Assembly: GCF_051020975.1 (NCBI RefSeq)
Contig: NC_135040.1
Coordinates: forward strand, 3,093,501-3,157,500
DNA: 64,000 nucleotides
DNA from: Osmia lignaria lignaria
Taxonomy: Eukaryota > Arthropoda > Insecta > Hymenoptera > Megachilidae
Reading direction: 5' to 3'
The notes under the pieces are model-generated. The model searched no databases. It saw nothing but the letters and a program-made list of their open reading frames with translations, and was not told the DNA's origin. The translations under genes and the position numbers were made by a program. Every line of letters starts with the position of its first letter. Positions within the stretch are counted from its first letter, which is position 1. Of this stretch, positions 12,001-24,082 are shown piece after piece.

Positions 12001-13924
12001 TTTGAGAAGTTATAAAAATTAATCGGACTTGAGATTTTTTGAGAAGCTTTCAAAATTAATATTCTAAATGGTCGCGGTCGCGACAAAAATACTGAAGGGC
12101 ACTTTTTATAATTATTTGTTTTGAGCTTGTAATGAAAATCACTAGCTTCAATTGATTATAACTTTTAGACGCGTTGACCGATATCGATTCAGCATCCATA
12201 TAGCTTAATTACAAGGGACATTACCCAATCGACACACGCCGATTTGGATGCCCTTTGAGTATGATATAGAATTCAAAAAAATATTTGACACGTATTTTTT
12301 TTTTCAGCAATCGTCCATGCTGAAGGGGTGAAAAAAATAGATAATTTTTCAATATATTTTTTAAACAAATAAATTTATCAAAAAGGTGGCTACATAGAAA
12401 AATTTGCACACAAATTCCATTTTGAATTTTTCGCCTACACCTAATAGTTCCCGAGATATTCAAGAAAATATGTTTTGCAACCCCAACTTTGAGGGCTATT
12501 TTCACCCCTTCAGCATGGACGATTGCCGATAAAAAAAAATACGTGTCAAATATTTTTTTGAGTTCTATATCATACTCAAAGGGCATCAAAATCGGCGTGT
12601 GTCGATTGGGTAATGTCCCTTGTTAGATCTACAAAATATGTTTTTAATTTTCATAACAAGCCCGAAAGAAACATTTAGTACATTAATTTTTATAGCTTCT
12701 CAAAAAATCTTAAGTCCAATTTGGTCCAATTTTAAAAAGAGCACCTATTATGTTTTAAAGAGTGACTTATGGACGGCAGTGTATAAAAGAACAAAAGTGA
12801 TCCGATCTACCGTGTACTCGCTATCGTTGACATTAAAAAGATTCATCCAAGAAAGGTGAGCAAGTTGGGTAGCTCTGGAAACCGATGCATACCGATGCTC
12901 GTGATAGACCATGCGATTTTTCGTCTCTCATCGAAAAGTCACTCGTTTCGATGAAACTTTTGAAAGTAACATTTGCATCGACAATGAATCGGAGGTTTTC
13001 ATTCAAGGAACAGCACTCCCATTGTGCTTCGAATAAAATTGTGGGAACGTATTTGCTGTTCCTACGTTCGAGAATCTTATTCGCGTCGTATCGAATCGTG
13101 TTAATTGCCAGTTGTTAATGAGATTTTGTAACTATCCTGAAGTTTCGAAAGGAAGTTTTATAAAAAGTACTCTTCAGGTGTCTCTTATGATAGAGAGAAT
13201 GAAAGGAATATTATTTGAAAAATTAGAAATTTTTAATGGTCGTTTCTAAGTTCATTAGGGACATTCCTGTTGAACGACGTCGTTACCATTATTGTAGATA
13301 AATCAAACGCTTCGCGGTTCGTTACACGCTACACAGGCGACATCAATCACCTCGCGGATCCATTCAATCCAACTCTGCCTCTAAACGCGTCATGTAAAAT
13401 CAAATAAATCACTCCTACATTCACCTACAAAACAGCGAATCAATTGTTTCGTGATCGGTCCTTTATAACGAGATCTATATCAATCCCAGAATTTCGAAGA
13501 ATTCCATCGAAGCGAAATTTTCAGAGACACCAAAAGCAAAAGTTCCATCACTTCGAGTGATAGTCTGTCCTCAAATATTTCAGAAAATAATTGATATTCT
13601 GAATGAAACGTCAGTGCAATGATCGTAGAAAGGATGAAATATCCAGCACTATATCAACCGGTCATCCTATCAAGATCCTCATCGTTCGAATGGATTCACT
13701 ATCACCATCATTTTCTCTCGAACGATCCAAATGACCCACATCGATGTCCATCGGTTCAAACGATTTCTACAAATGTCTCATTTCCTACCTGACCGTCGAT
13801 CGACGCGTTGGACGAGGTAAACCGATCCGAAGAGGACAGACGGGAAGATCGAGCTCGAGCCAGGAAATTAAAAACACGGAACGATATCTCGACACTTACA
13901 CAAAGTACGCAGTCTGATCGGCAT
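3015..13924 (-). CDS. Secreted chitin-binding type-2 (CBM14/peritrophin-A) protein, CPAP1-like, 1074 aa
   Basis: Five coding exons, all GT-AG and all keeping frame: 13900-13924, 10179-10281, 10013-10098, 8226-8330 and 3015-5920 (stop included). The start MPIRLRTLC joins LVTLVLCNIADS to form a signal peptide (cut near residue 19-21), which is why I prefer this ATG over in-frame ones upstream, up to 14107. Exon 4 gives VPGEPGVDYPAYTTLPQTGF, the lead-in typical of arthropod CPAP1 proteins, followed by one chitin-binding domain: Cys 101, 116, 122, 132, 145, 153 (spacing 14, 5, 9, 12, 7) with CDWW at 145-148. The domain is split between exons 4 and 5. Residues 154-1074 are Ser/Thr/Glu/Asp/Arg-rich and look disordered, except for ordered-looking blocks at about 420-476 and 1016-1044. 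Known role of the family: chitin binding in cuticle, tracheal lining or apical matrix. No transmembrane segment is seen, so secretion is inferred. The exact CPAP1 orthologue group is not resolved. Confidence 0.87.
5921..8225 (-). other. Intron 4 of the chitin-binding gene
   Basis: A 2305-bp intron between the two halves of the chitin-binding domain; the acceptor CCACCAG precedes 5920 and the donor GTGAAT follows 8226. Besides the hairpin repeat at 6241-6395 it holds only non-repetitive AT-rich sequence and short open frames without recognisable domains. Confidence 0.7.
6241..6395 (+). repeat. Two-copy hairpin repeat with CTCF-like motif, copy A
   Basis: This 155-bp block in intron 4 of the chitin-binding gene is clearly related to 55129-55315. 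Shared parts are GTAGGCGTTTAGTGGA, an AGGTGGC core, TTCTCGCTGGCGGTC, CCCGGCATGC and CTGGGGCAGGGATCGTC. GACCGCCAG (6288-6296) pairs perfectly with CTGGCGGTC (6324-6332). CCGCCAGGTGGCAG (6290-6303) is close to the CTCF consensus. The 5' end resembles a tRNA-type box A, so a SINE origin is possible. Superfamily unknown. Confidence 0.7.
8347..8717. mobile_element. Foldback MITE with GCGCATGCGC core, copy 1 of 3
   Basis: Long inverted repeats of about 120 bp start GGATAAGTTTTCGAATGG on the left and end CCATTCGGAAATACAACC on the right; arms include TTGAGAACTCAGG and GATATCGTGGTAAG. The centre has GCGCATGCGC units with a 21-22-bp period. The same element is at 36402-36769 and 48531-48910. It lies in intron 3 of the chitin-binding gene, 16 nt from the exon 4 acceptor. 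No clear TSD at this copy. No coding capacity. Confidence 0.88.
8718..10012 (-). other. Intron 3 of the chitin-binding gene, distal part
   Basis: The remaining 1.3 kb of intron 3 (whole intron 8331-10012). AT-rich, no coding exon, and no repeat seen beyond simple A/T runs. The donor at its right end reads AACAG/GTAAAA on the minus strand. Confidence 0.6.
10350..10835. repeat. About 160-bp tandem repeat, three units, in intron 1
   Basis: Units begin GAGAATAAAGCAACGACAC at 10350, 10513 and 10672 (periods 163 and 159 bp). Units two and three are nearly identical; the third ends near 10835. The array lies about 70 bp upstream of coding exon 2 in intron 1 of the chitin-binding gene. High identity suggests recent expansion. 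Confidence 0.9.
11917..12781. mobile_element. Tc1/mariner-type foldback MITE interrupted by a second MITE
   Basis: Termini CACCGCCGTCCATAAGTCA (left) and TGACTTATGGACGGCAGTG (right) are inverted repeats of the CAGTG/CACTG type seen in Tc1-like elements. The right flank has the expected TA; the left flank has CA, probably a mutated TA. Arms continue inward (TTTTAGAATTGAA against CAATTTTAAAAAG). A Harbinger-like MITE at 12212-12622 splits it. It lies in intron 1 of the chitin-binding gene. Confidence 0.75.
12212..12622. mobile_element. PIF/Harbinger-like palindromic MITE, TSD TTA
   Basis: A 411-bp near-perfect palindrome. The left end CAAGGGACATTACCCAATCG is the inverse of the right end; both ends are flanked by TTA (12209-12211 and 12623-12625), the 3-bp TWA duplication of PIF/Harbinger elements. 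Arms are about 150 bp and include GCCCTTTGAGTATGATATAG. No coding frame. Superfamily assignment rests on TSD length only. Confidence 0.8.
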
Positions 13925-15600
13925 GTTGTTGCACGTTGCATGAGTCTCGACGAGCTGTTCGGCACCGAACGTTCCGGCCAGCCTGAAGCAGCCGATGCAC
14001 TGGGAGCTGGTACGCGATCTCCTCCCGAGTCTTCTTCTCGGTCCCAGTTCCACCATGGAAGGGATCAACGGGTCCGGATCCCTCTTACCTTTCTTCTCGC
14101 TTTCCACCTCTCACCCGTGCCTTATGGACTCTATGGTCATCCCTGCAACGATACTCGCAAGACGCGATAACAACATCCCAAGACGCTTATTTCCTCGATG
14201 ATCGTACCAACTAATTATGTTACTAATTTCAAATCACCGCTTTGCAATGGATCAGGGAGTAACGTGGAATAAAATGTCAGATCGGTCGCAACGATCGTGG
14301 GACGTGGATCTGGCAAGTCTGTCGGTGGAAATGCAGAAACGATTGAAAGGAAATCGATGTGGACGCAGGCAATAGCGTTCGCCGTGTACCATCTCGACGT
14401 CTCGACGACTTATCGGACCGCTCTACTTTCCATTTTAATTGCAAGCAAGTGGGACTTTCTGATGGAATTCGATACCTGGAAACAGACGGCAGATGCGACC
14501 CACTCTTTATAGGCTGATTCTGAAATCGTGTCGGAGAAAAGAAGAGAAAAAAGAAAGGAGAGGGAAATTTCTGGAGGAATTAGATAATCAGTATAGTCAT
14601 AGATGGAGAAGTTGGAAGGTGTCAGCGTTGAAAACAACATCCCACATTCTTTCTGGGCGTGAAGTAAAGCCACAGGACAATGCGCGGTGTCCTCCACCGT
14701 CATTTCCATCTTCCATATCCGTCGTAGGAGCAAAGGTCTCTCGGAATACCGGTATCACTGACCTAAATGCACGCTGCATCGGTACATCGGTGCGTGTAAT
14801 TGAAGAAAGAGGACACATTATGCAAGTTCGATGACATTGCCTCCGTTCTGCATACGAGTCTTGCATTCTACCTTTCTCTTTCCATCGACTTTCTTCCATT
14901 CCTCTTGCTTTCTTTGCGTATCGCGCTCTTTTTATCCTCTCACTACCGCCGACTTCTGTAGGCTTCTCTTTCATTTTTCCTATTTTCCTTCTTCGGGGTA
15001 TTCTCGGTGTTTAACAGATCTTTTTATAATTAAAGTATCAGATATTTTTACAAGGATCCTTAAGAAATAGAGTTACAACGAGGTACACTGAACGGTCTCA
15101 TTAATTATAATCATCGTGATTGAACTTTCATCGTTTAATAGCAATTGAAATGTCCGTCAGTGTAATAAATTAGTGGGTAACGCAAATGATTCATGAAATC
15201 GCTACCGTTTTCGTGTCACGATATAAACACACGGCTAGCGAGGACGTATAATGAATGAGTGCAACGTTCGAGGGATCCTCTTCCGAAGATTTATTCAACT
15301 TTCTTTTCATCTCTCGTACTTTGTATCAATTTAATGGAACTTTCTACTCTTTATCGATGATTTTTCATTTAACCTCTCCTTCGTTTTTTCCCATTTTTTC
15401 CATCGCTGTGTTCGTAAACGTAAGAAAAACGAACGGACTGTTACGCAACAGGCCGGATGATACTTTCACGCAAATTCCAAATATTTCTGTGCCTTAGAGT
15501 GTCGTCCACTTCGTCTTCTAGTAAGACGAAGAATCTTCTCTCGCTTTTCTGTCGTTTGAAGAAGCAGGTTTGAAATTTGTAATCTCGAAAGAAAGCCATA
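13925..15600. other. Upstream region of the chitin-binding gene
   Basis: Expected to contain the 5' UTR and promoter of the minus-strand chitin-binding gene, directly upstream of 13924. The reading frame stays open upstream to 14107, but without a signal-peptide-like start. I cannot fix a TATA box or initiator. The rest is unique sequence with no supportable exon. Confidence 0.4.
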
Positions 15601-15601
15601 A

Positions 15602-15659
15602 ATGGTAAAATGGTAAAATGGCAAAATGGTAAAATGGTAAAATGGTAAAATGGTAAATA
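15602..15659. repeat. 8-bp microsatellite (GGTAAAAT)n
   Basis: Seven tandem units of GGTAAAAT, one with GGCAAAAT and the last diverged. Confidence 0.95.
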
Positions 15660-18600
15660 ATTTTGATTTCTTTTGCCACGAAGACATCTTTCCAAGACAC
15701 CCTGTATCTTGGCATGCATTCCGCGCCAAGGGAACGGTACCGTTTTCTGCGTGAAAGCAAACGTACCCCGGATTTTCTTGTAAATCTCAGCGCAATTGAT
15801 CGGCGAAAGGACGATCTATTGCCGCACCATCCTCTCCACGCAACGTCCAGTTACGTGAGAAAGGCGAACGGTATTCATCGAGAAAATGACAAGTCATTTC
15901 GTTTTCTTGAAAAATTTCAATTTCACTTGATATCACACACGTGCGTCATTAATCACAGTCGGTACACGTTGTGAATCAGACAGGAACCAACCAAGACATT
16001 CGCGGCGATGCGTGGGCGTTGATCGAAATCGAAGTAAGATATCAAGCAGATATTATGCGTCGATTTGAACAGCTGAATCGATCGGAACCATTGATTACGG
16101 CAGACAGAACGATGAAATTTATTTGATTAGTTCATTCTTTCGTAATGTCCCATTGAAATTGATACACGATATCTCATTTGCTCCTTTTGTCAATCATCCT
16201 GACAACACCGGCACGCTTTCAGAGTTCAGACTTTCCAAACATTGTGCTCATCTTCGACAATGAACAATCTCTCGAGTGTATCTTGTAAAATTTCAGAAGA
16301 ATTTTTTACTTTTTTTTAGCCTCGGTGAATGATAAGATTCGTTTAATGAATTAACCAGGCTCTCCAATTAACATTGATTTAATCAGACGTATTTTAATGA
16401 GGAAAATTTTTATAAATACACGAGAACCACTGCTGTTGGATCATTATTAAATTCTTATTGAGAAAGGTCGCTGACTAGTCTCTCTTATGATGTTCAGGAT
16501 GACCCCCAGCTTTGGAACGAGGCCAAAACGAAAATCGGCATGTTCCAAGCGAAAGGTGAAAGTTGTTTTTGTCATTTCGATGTTCCAGATCACAATGGCA
16601 TCATGGTATGTTCTTCATTGATTACAAAATAATCCATACCACCCACGAAATGAACTTAAACCTTGTGAGGTAAATGAACTCTTCGTTCTTCTTAATTACG
16701 AATATGAATCAACCTCGATTGTGCTTTTGGCAATTAACCCTTCACTCAGGTATAGTTTCAAAGGACCATTATTTTATTTCATTTATATTTTATTAGTACA
16801 GAGCTATCAGTTGTTGCATTACAAATTTAAAGTATTTTTTTGCAAAATTCAAAAAGGAATCTAAAACTGCATGATGCAGCCATCTCTGAGAAACTTTAGG
16901 AAACTACTTAGCACTTTTTGCTTACCATACTTTTTTGTCGATGAAAATTTTTTACCTTTATCCAGGTTTAATTATTGGAGGTTTAAGAATGGTAATTACA
17001 ATTTATTTATGTAATTGAATTACTTGTTTGAAAATTCTAAAATTTTTTAAAAAGTGCACGTGGCACCATCTCCGGGAAACTGCTGCAAACTACTTACCAT
17101 TTTTTAGTTGCCATCGTTTTCTATCATTGAAATAGTTCCTACATTTATCTGTAGATGGCGCCACCGTACAATTTAAAAGTACCATTTATGTTCTCAAGCA
17201 CCCGTCAAATTCAATTTCTTTTTATTATTATAAAATGGAATGAATATATAAAAATTATCATTTCTAAATATAATAAAGGAAAGAAATTTCTTTTTCCCCT
17301 TATTTTGAATTTTGAAAACCGACGAAGGAAATAGATATTCGCGCTCTATTCTTCCGTGTCACACAACTCGTTTCATAATTATTTGAAAATCAAGGGAGTC
17401 ACCCTTATTTACACGGTGCGTTAACCCTTCTCGCTATCCCTTCGATCGCGACAAACATTACAATGCACCCTTGTGACATTTTACCTCGGTCAAAGTACTT
17501 GAATTATGCAAACCTTTTTTCAAGAAAAAATTAACATTTTCAATAGAATGAACTGGCAATTATAAAACAGACTCGGAGGTACGTGTATTTCATATCCCAC
17601 TCTTCCAAATTTGGTAGACAATCCAAGGGGTCCATTGTCAGTCGATCCGATCGCTTCAACAAATTACAAGAAACTCCTTTTTAACTTGTTCCTTTTGCTG
17701 GCTGAATCCTTAAGGGGCGCCCACGTACCGTTTCACAGTAGATATCGATTTACCATGAACAAGTGATACCGTTTTGTCTCTTATAAAATAAAAAACCCTG
17801 TAATTGCTTCATTACGCTCTCAGTTGATTCAACGTCGATTGAGAGAACCGTGCGCCCGGTGATCCCTTTAATTGATCCATCGATTAATTAGAGACTGCAG
17901 TTGATGGCCTATTGATTACCCCCGGTTGCCATTAATAGTCTCTGAAAGCCAGCGAAGTGGACGTATGAATGGAATTTTTCTCTTGAAAGGAATTCCATTT
18001 TGAACCGGCCTGTATGAATGCCCTGAATACCAAGTTTAGGCCGATAAGGCAACGATACGCGAACGTTTAAAATGTTCCACAGATAAAACATTTCTTTCTC
18101 TACAAAATTGACACCGTTTGCCTATTTCGACCTCGTGCAACCTCGATTCGTACTTGGAAGGAAACTTAATTTTCCCCTGACTCGAATTTCACTTTCCCGA
18201 ATATTACTTCGGCTCGTCTATTACTACTATAGTCTCGTAGCAAGCAGAGGGAGGGCACGAAAATTGGCAAACTTTCCGAAGGAGCACGTCCATCGACGCG
18301 TCTCGTCGTGCACCACGGATGAGTCAGATAAATTATGAGCGAGCAGAGCGGGATCCCTTGCAGGAAGTTGCCATCGATTGTCGCGTTTACAGGAAAATTT
18401 TCCTGGAAACAGAAGATCCGCAGTGTGACTCATGGTCCCTCCGACCAGATTCAAGGTCATCGATCCGCCCACCAAACGCGACGTTTTCGCAGACTCCGTG
18501 CTGTGCTGCTAGAAAAATCAGAGGAAAAAGGTTGAAAAAAGAAGGCGGGGAGAGAAGGAGTTTTAAAAGAAAAAGAAACAACGTTGGGAGGAAAAAAGTT

Positions 18601-19709
18601 CTTTAACTTGATCTCGATATTTACGCTACTATTTACAATTACACGATAACTGATCGGTACGAATTCATTGAAAGGCAAAGCGTTCTCGGTAGAACGATAA
18701 TTCCTTTCTAAATAGTCGGCCGGATTGTCAGGACAATGTTGATACGGTCGATCATGAGTGACGCGCGTTTGATACGGTTATCAATCTCAGGGAGTATCAT
18801 TATTTAATGGTATAAGTATAGTAACAAGCAGCGATGGTATGCAGCGCATAAGAGAACGATAAGAACAGCATTCCTCTGTCGGCCAATCGACGCGATTAGA
18901 GAATGGTAATGGCATTTAACGCCTCTTGTTGCTTAATTGCCAAACGACTATTGCCGTTTCGCTCGAGTCGGATTTTGATTAACTTCGATAGACAATGAGC
19001 GTCGATAAGCGTGGAAACGATAACCCGGATAATAAATTGTATTCTCTTTATTCCATTTTGTTTGTCGCCGATTGATATAGATAACTTAATAATCAACTAC
19101 GACGTATCGATGATAAGTTGCTCGACGTATCGGCAATGGGTACGTTTTACCAGAACGATAACGATCTTATGGTCTATAAAGAAAAATGATTGCTCCATTC
19201 GAACGGAACTATTCAAAGATGAAAATGAAAAATTCCTACGGTCGACTTCTCACGGTACAACTGAACTCGACCATAATCCGACGAACGTCCCATTCACGTA
19301 ATAGGAGCATTTTAAATGGTCAGGACAATCGATCCAGGGGAAAAGGGACCGTGGAAGGCTGGCTGAGAGCCGGTGTCCGTTTGAATGAACAGCTCTGGAA
19401 AAAGAAACTGGATCCTCCGTGTGTTTCCTCAGGTGTAAGAGTACGCGTGTAGCTGTGTAAGTGGAATGTGAGTCATCCAGGTAAAGAAGCCGGTTGAAGG
19501 GGCAAGAGGGATCGAGAGGAACGATCAACATTCCCGGAGTTACCCCATGAGTCACCGACTCGTCATCCCCTGCTACCTGCAGCCACCTGTTGCATCCACT
19601 CTCTAGGTCGTGGACGACGGTTCAACCCCCTCTCGCCTTCCTTACCCTTATGCAACGGGGAAATTTCACAGGTGAATTCGATAGGCGAAAGCGATAGCGG
19701 TGAAATTTT
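15660..19709. other. Gene-free stretch
   Basis: No coding exon with splice support or family motif. Around 16860-17165 two diverged units (each with CCATCTC-GAAACT-AAACTACTTA-like parts, ending near AGATGGCGCC) lie about 190 bp apart and look like an old tandem duplication. The remainder is unique AT-rich sequence. Confidence 0.5.
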
Positions 19710-20665
19710 GTGAATTCAAAAATAGGTTGGATTGCAGTTTCCCGGGTAATTGATCTAGACCAGGGCTGTCCAAGTAGGGGAATGCACTTCTGGAACACAT
19801 GTTTTGGGTCCCCTTCCAACGCTGCTCCTTCAAGTAAAATGGAACGGTTCCGACTACCGTCTCTCCGTCTTTCCTAGCGGCGGTACTGTCTCCTCGAAGA
19901 GATGGAGCTTGAAGGAGCAGCGTTGGAAGGGGACCCAAAACATGTGTTCCAGGAGTAAATTCCCCTACTTGGACAGGCCTGATCTAGACTATTTTATCCC
20001 CAGGTCGATATCACGTGGCGTTACAAAGTTATGGCCATTTTAAAAAATCATAATTTTTCCAAAATTTTCCGATAATTCCGATAATCCTAACCCAACCCAA
20101 CTTATCAGCTAGAATAGCTAGCCTTTGAATTAGCTTAGCTTAGTTCTCCTTAGCTAGAAAAGCTAGTCTTTAACTTAGCTTAGCTTATCTTAAAATGGCC
20201 ATAACTTTGTAACGCCACGTGATATCGACCTCGGGACACTTCCTATTAAGGTCTTCTCCGACCTTGATTTATCCGATAAAATAGTCGAGATCAATTACCC
20301 GGGAAACTGCAATCTAACCAAAATTTCACCTACTATTGATCGCGGGAATCGATACCGGTGTTTCCGGTACCGATCCGAGATCGATAAATTTTTCCAAAAT
20401 TTTCCGATAATTTCGAATCCAAAAGATAACCTAACCTAACCTAACCCAACCCAAGTTAGCTAGAATAGCTAGCCTTTGAATTAGCTTAGCTTAGGTCTCC
20501 TCAGCTAGAAAAGCTAGTCTTTAACTTAGCTTAGCTTAGCTTAAAATGGCCATAACTTTGTAACGCCACGTGATATCGACCTCGGGACACTTCCTATCGT
20601 CTTCCCCGATAAAATAGTCGAAATCAATTACCCGAAAAACTGCAATCTAACCCAAAAATATGTCT
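19710..20665. repeat. Composite foldback element, cluster copy 1
   Basis: Arms contain ATTGCAGTTTCCCGGGTAAT and GATATCACGTGGCGTTACAA in both orientations (for example 19731 onward inverted at 20200-20320 and 20560-20655). The centre has CCTAACC tracts and AGCTAGAAAAGCTAG-type units. Two nested inverted pairs are visible, so it grew by repeated rearrangement. A hAT MITE has landed in the left arm at 19761. No coding capacity. Confidence 0.8.
19761..19981. mobile_element. hAT MITE, 221 bp, TSD ATCTAGAC
   Basis: Ends CAGGGCTGTCCAAGTAGGGG and CCCCTACTTGGACAGGCCTG are inverted and flanked by a perfect 8-bp duplication ATCTAGAC (19753-19760, 19982-19989), the hAT signature. Arms of about 75 bp are nearly perfect. 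The mirror-image short frames on both strands are by-products of the palindrome. Confidence 0.92.
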
Positions 20666-21539
20666 GTAGGTGAAATTTGAAATTTGTCCAGCCACCGATA
20701 TTCGTTCGCAATGGCATTTACAATGGTACCGTCTGGAATGTAGAGACAATAGCGTCTATAGAGAAAGCCATTCACGTCGGGTTTGTACGTCCGCGAGTAG
20801 GATTTTCGTAGAAGCCGAGCGGAATGAAAGAAACGCGACGCGGTAGTAATACGCAACCGACGTGTTCCGAGTTCCAAGAAAATTTCATTGAGAATCGGTC
20901 GCACGATTTACGGCAAAGCCGCGTTCAGCACAGTTCCGGTTTCTCTCGCGATGATTCATGAAACGAATTCCTGCGTACAGACTTCCTGACCCATTCAGAA
21001 ATCGCTTCTTCCAAGAATCAATCGATCGATAGTTTCCCGCTTTTTTCTCCGCATACATTCCGCCTGAAGGATATCAAACATTATTTTAATGCTTCCAAGG
21101 TTTTTATACGTCGTTAAAGCTGAACGATTGATGTGAATTTTAAAAATACACTTCTGAATCTGTCGATAACAACGTGTTCCTGGAAAGTCGTTTCGGTGGC
21201 TCTTATCTTGTCCCCAAAATGTACACTCGCAATTCGCACCGGGTGTTTAATTCGCGAGAAACGGGCCGAACGAAAGGAAGAAAAAACATTTCATCTCGGA
21301 GATGTTCAATTAACATACTTAACGAGACTTCGTTTCGTGCTTCTGTACAAACCGTCCCGACGCCGATTCCAGACGGCAGGTCGCTTCGTTAAGGATCACG
21401 TAAGTGATTCGTACCTGATGGTATGCGTTGATTCGTACCATAGCATAGATACGTGACTCAGGTACAGGCCAATTGGGTAAACAAAGTTCCACGCTAGATC
21501 GACTGTTTTTGATAACATTTCAGCAGAGTCCAGTTACTC
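20666..21539. other. Spacer between two foldback copies
   Basis: About 870 bp of unique sequence with no supportable gene and no repeat, separating the two members of the foldback cluster. Confidence 0.5.
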
Positions 21540-22685
21540 TCTTATCGATTTCGGATCGGTACCGGAAACACCGGTATCGATTCCCGCGATCAATAGTAGG
21601 TGAAATTTTGGTTAGATTGCAGTTTCCCGGGTAATTGATCTCGACTATTTTATCGGATAAATCAAGGTCGGAGAAGACGATAGGAAATGTCCCGAGGTCG
21701 ATATCACGTGGCATTACAAAGTGATGGCCATTTTAAAAAATCACAATTTGGAGAACTAAGGAGAACTAAGCTAAGCTAATTCAAAGGCTAGCTATTCTAG
21801 CTAAGTTGGGTTGGGTTAGGTTAGGTTATTTTTTGGATTCGAAATTATCGGAAAATTTTGGAAAAATTTATCGATCTCGGATCGGTACCGGAAACACCGG
21901 TATCGATTCCCGCGATCAATAGTAGGTGAAATTTTGGTTAGATTACAGTTTCCCGGGTAATTGATCTCGACTATTTTATCGGATAAATCAAGGTCGGAGA
22001 AGACGATAGGAAATGTACCGAGGTCGATATCACGTGGCGTTACAAAGTTATGGCCATTTTAAGAAATCACAAATTTTCCAAAATTTTCCGATAATTTCGA
22101 ATCCAAAAAATAACCTAACCTAACCTAACCTAACTAGAATAGCTAGCCTTTGAATTAGCTTAGCTTAGTTCTCCTCAGCTAGAAAAGCTAGTCTTTAACT
22201 TAGCTTAGCTTAGTTCTCTTCAGCTAGAGTAGTTAGTTTCTAATTTAGATTAGCTTAGTTTTCCTCAGCTAGAATAGTTAGTCTCTAACTTAGCTTAGCT
22301 TAGTTCTCTTCAGCTAGCATAGTTAGTGTCTAACTTAGCTTAGTTCTCTTCAGCTAGAACATTTAGTCTCTGCTTTAGCTTAGCTCTTCTCTTAGTGAAT
22401 AGATAGCTTCTTCTTAAGTTAGCTCAGCTTAAATTGATGGAATAGATTAGTTTCTTCTCGAGTGAAGGTTAGCTAGATACTATCTATTCATTTGACGCAA
22501 TGGCGAAATTATAAGAAAATTTTTGGAAAATTGTGATTTTTTAAAATGACCATAACTTTGTAACACCACGTGATATCAACCTCGGGACACTTCCTATCGT
22601 CTTCTCCGACCTTGATTTATCTGATAAAATACTCGAGATCAATTACCCGGGAAACTGCAATCCAACCGAAATTTTTATTTTCCTA
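21540..22685. repeat. Composite foldback element, cluster copy 2
   Basis: Same family as 19710-20665, mainly in the opposite layout. A unit (GGATCGGTACCGGAAACACC, GGTGAAATTTTGGTTAGAT, the ATCACGTGGC arm) is present twice in direct order at 21553 and 21880, with the inverse arm at 22540-22670. The middle holds TTAGG tracts and the 45-bp array listed separately. No coding capacity. Confidence 0.8.
22131..22440. repeat. 45-bp tandem array of AGCTTAG/CTAG words
   Basis: About seven units of roughly 45 bp, each built as TTCTCTTCAGCTAGAATAG, TTAGTCTCTAACT, TAGCTTAGCTTAG, degenerating to the right. It sits inside the second foldback element. The same words occur once or twice in other members, so the array is a local expansion. 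Confidence 0.85.
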
Positions 22686-24082
22686 TCCACATGGTGACTA
22701 CAACTTTTTACACCTTTGTCGAGTGATAAGAAATTTACCAGTCACTCACTAAATACAAGCGATTATATGAATTAAAATTACATCTTTATATATTCCCGCA
22801 AAGTGTTTGCAATTTGTTTATCGAATCGATAGCGTTGTCGCGAAGAAAAAGTCGAAAGGTCTTATCTTGAAACAAGCGTATGACGTGTGTACCGATAGAG
22901 GAACCCAATACGAAGACGTTTACGTATTTGCGTTTCGAATACAATAAGAAGTTGGCTCGATAAAGAGTTGCAAAAAATTAGAGCACAAAGTGCAATACCG
23001 CTGCGTGGTACTTTGGTCGAATGAAAAAGAATCGGAATTATCTGTTCCTGTTGCGGGACAAATGGTTCCCCTTATCGGTGAGCCTTATCAGTCGACTGAT
23101 TGCATGGTAATCGTAGACACCATTCGACGACCTTGTTTCTCATCGTAACTAATTTCATAATGTTGCATCGATTTTTCGTGATAATAAATTAATCATTGTT
23201 ACGAATTGGCTCGAAACGCAAACTGGTCGATTCAGTAACCAATTAATGGGACGCACTTTCGCTCTTTCGTTAAACGGTTAAAAAAAGAATTATCGTTTGT
23301 TTCGCTAACGAAGCAGTTGTGCCTTGGAAATCCATCACGTTTCTATAGCGTAACGATTACGACACCCGAACCGACTAAGCATAAATCCTTACGTCACGGT
23401 TCTTGCCTGTACTTTCATGTAATTGACGCAAAAAAAAGAAAGAAAAAAAGGGAACACAAACTTTTGCTTTTGCCGCATGAAAATGCAGTCTCATAGAATC
23501 TGCGACACTTGGAGAACCTTAGAAAATCGATGTTCCTCGAAACTGAAGCTTTTAAAAATCAAGATTTTCTAAACTATCAAAACTTTTAGAGCGCAAACAA
23601 AAAATTTCAAGTGATTAAAATTGTTTGAAATTTTAAGAGAAGCGTGATAATTTCAACCGCGAGGTCTAAAACGGTACTCGTCAGGAACGTCAACAAAATG
23701 GCCACGTGGCGATTACGTAATGAAAGCGCATCGCATTCTAGCGAGGTGGATAACTGACCTACGTCACCATAATAAACAGAGAAAGAGTGACAGACAGACA
23801 GGCTAGTCGCGTCATGCACCTTGCAACTGCAACCGGCTGAAGTTTCCTCGCGTTTTGCTCCTTTTCGCTGCTTCTCTCCTCGAGTTACGTGCAACCATTA
23901 CGTATCAACGGCTACGTCATCGTGATGATTCACGCTGGTTGAAACGCATGATCATTGGAAATGATCAACTGAGTAATTGCAACCGAACGGTGTACGTACA
24001 CGAGCGAATGAGACCGTGAAGAGATGGTTACAATAAGAGACGAAGGACCTACAGTCCCTGGCCATCGAATTAGGACCAGTAC
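22686..24082. other. Gene-free stretch
   Basis: Unique sequence. A minus-strand frame at 23607-23894 has no domain or splice support. Nothing else seen. Confidence 0.5.

Noticed and set aside
13756..13965. Alternative exon 13789-13866 with donor TCAG/GTAGG on the minus strand
   Set aside because: A good-looking donor, but joining exon 1 at 13900 to exon 2 at 10281 restores a signal peptide in frame (T plus GT gives Cys), whereas this piece does not.
19666..20043. Two frames on opposite strands both starting MGPLPTLLLQ
   Set aside because: The mirror arises from the palindromic hAT MITE at 19761-19981; neither is a gene.
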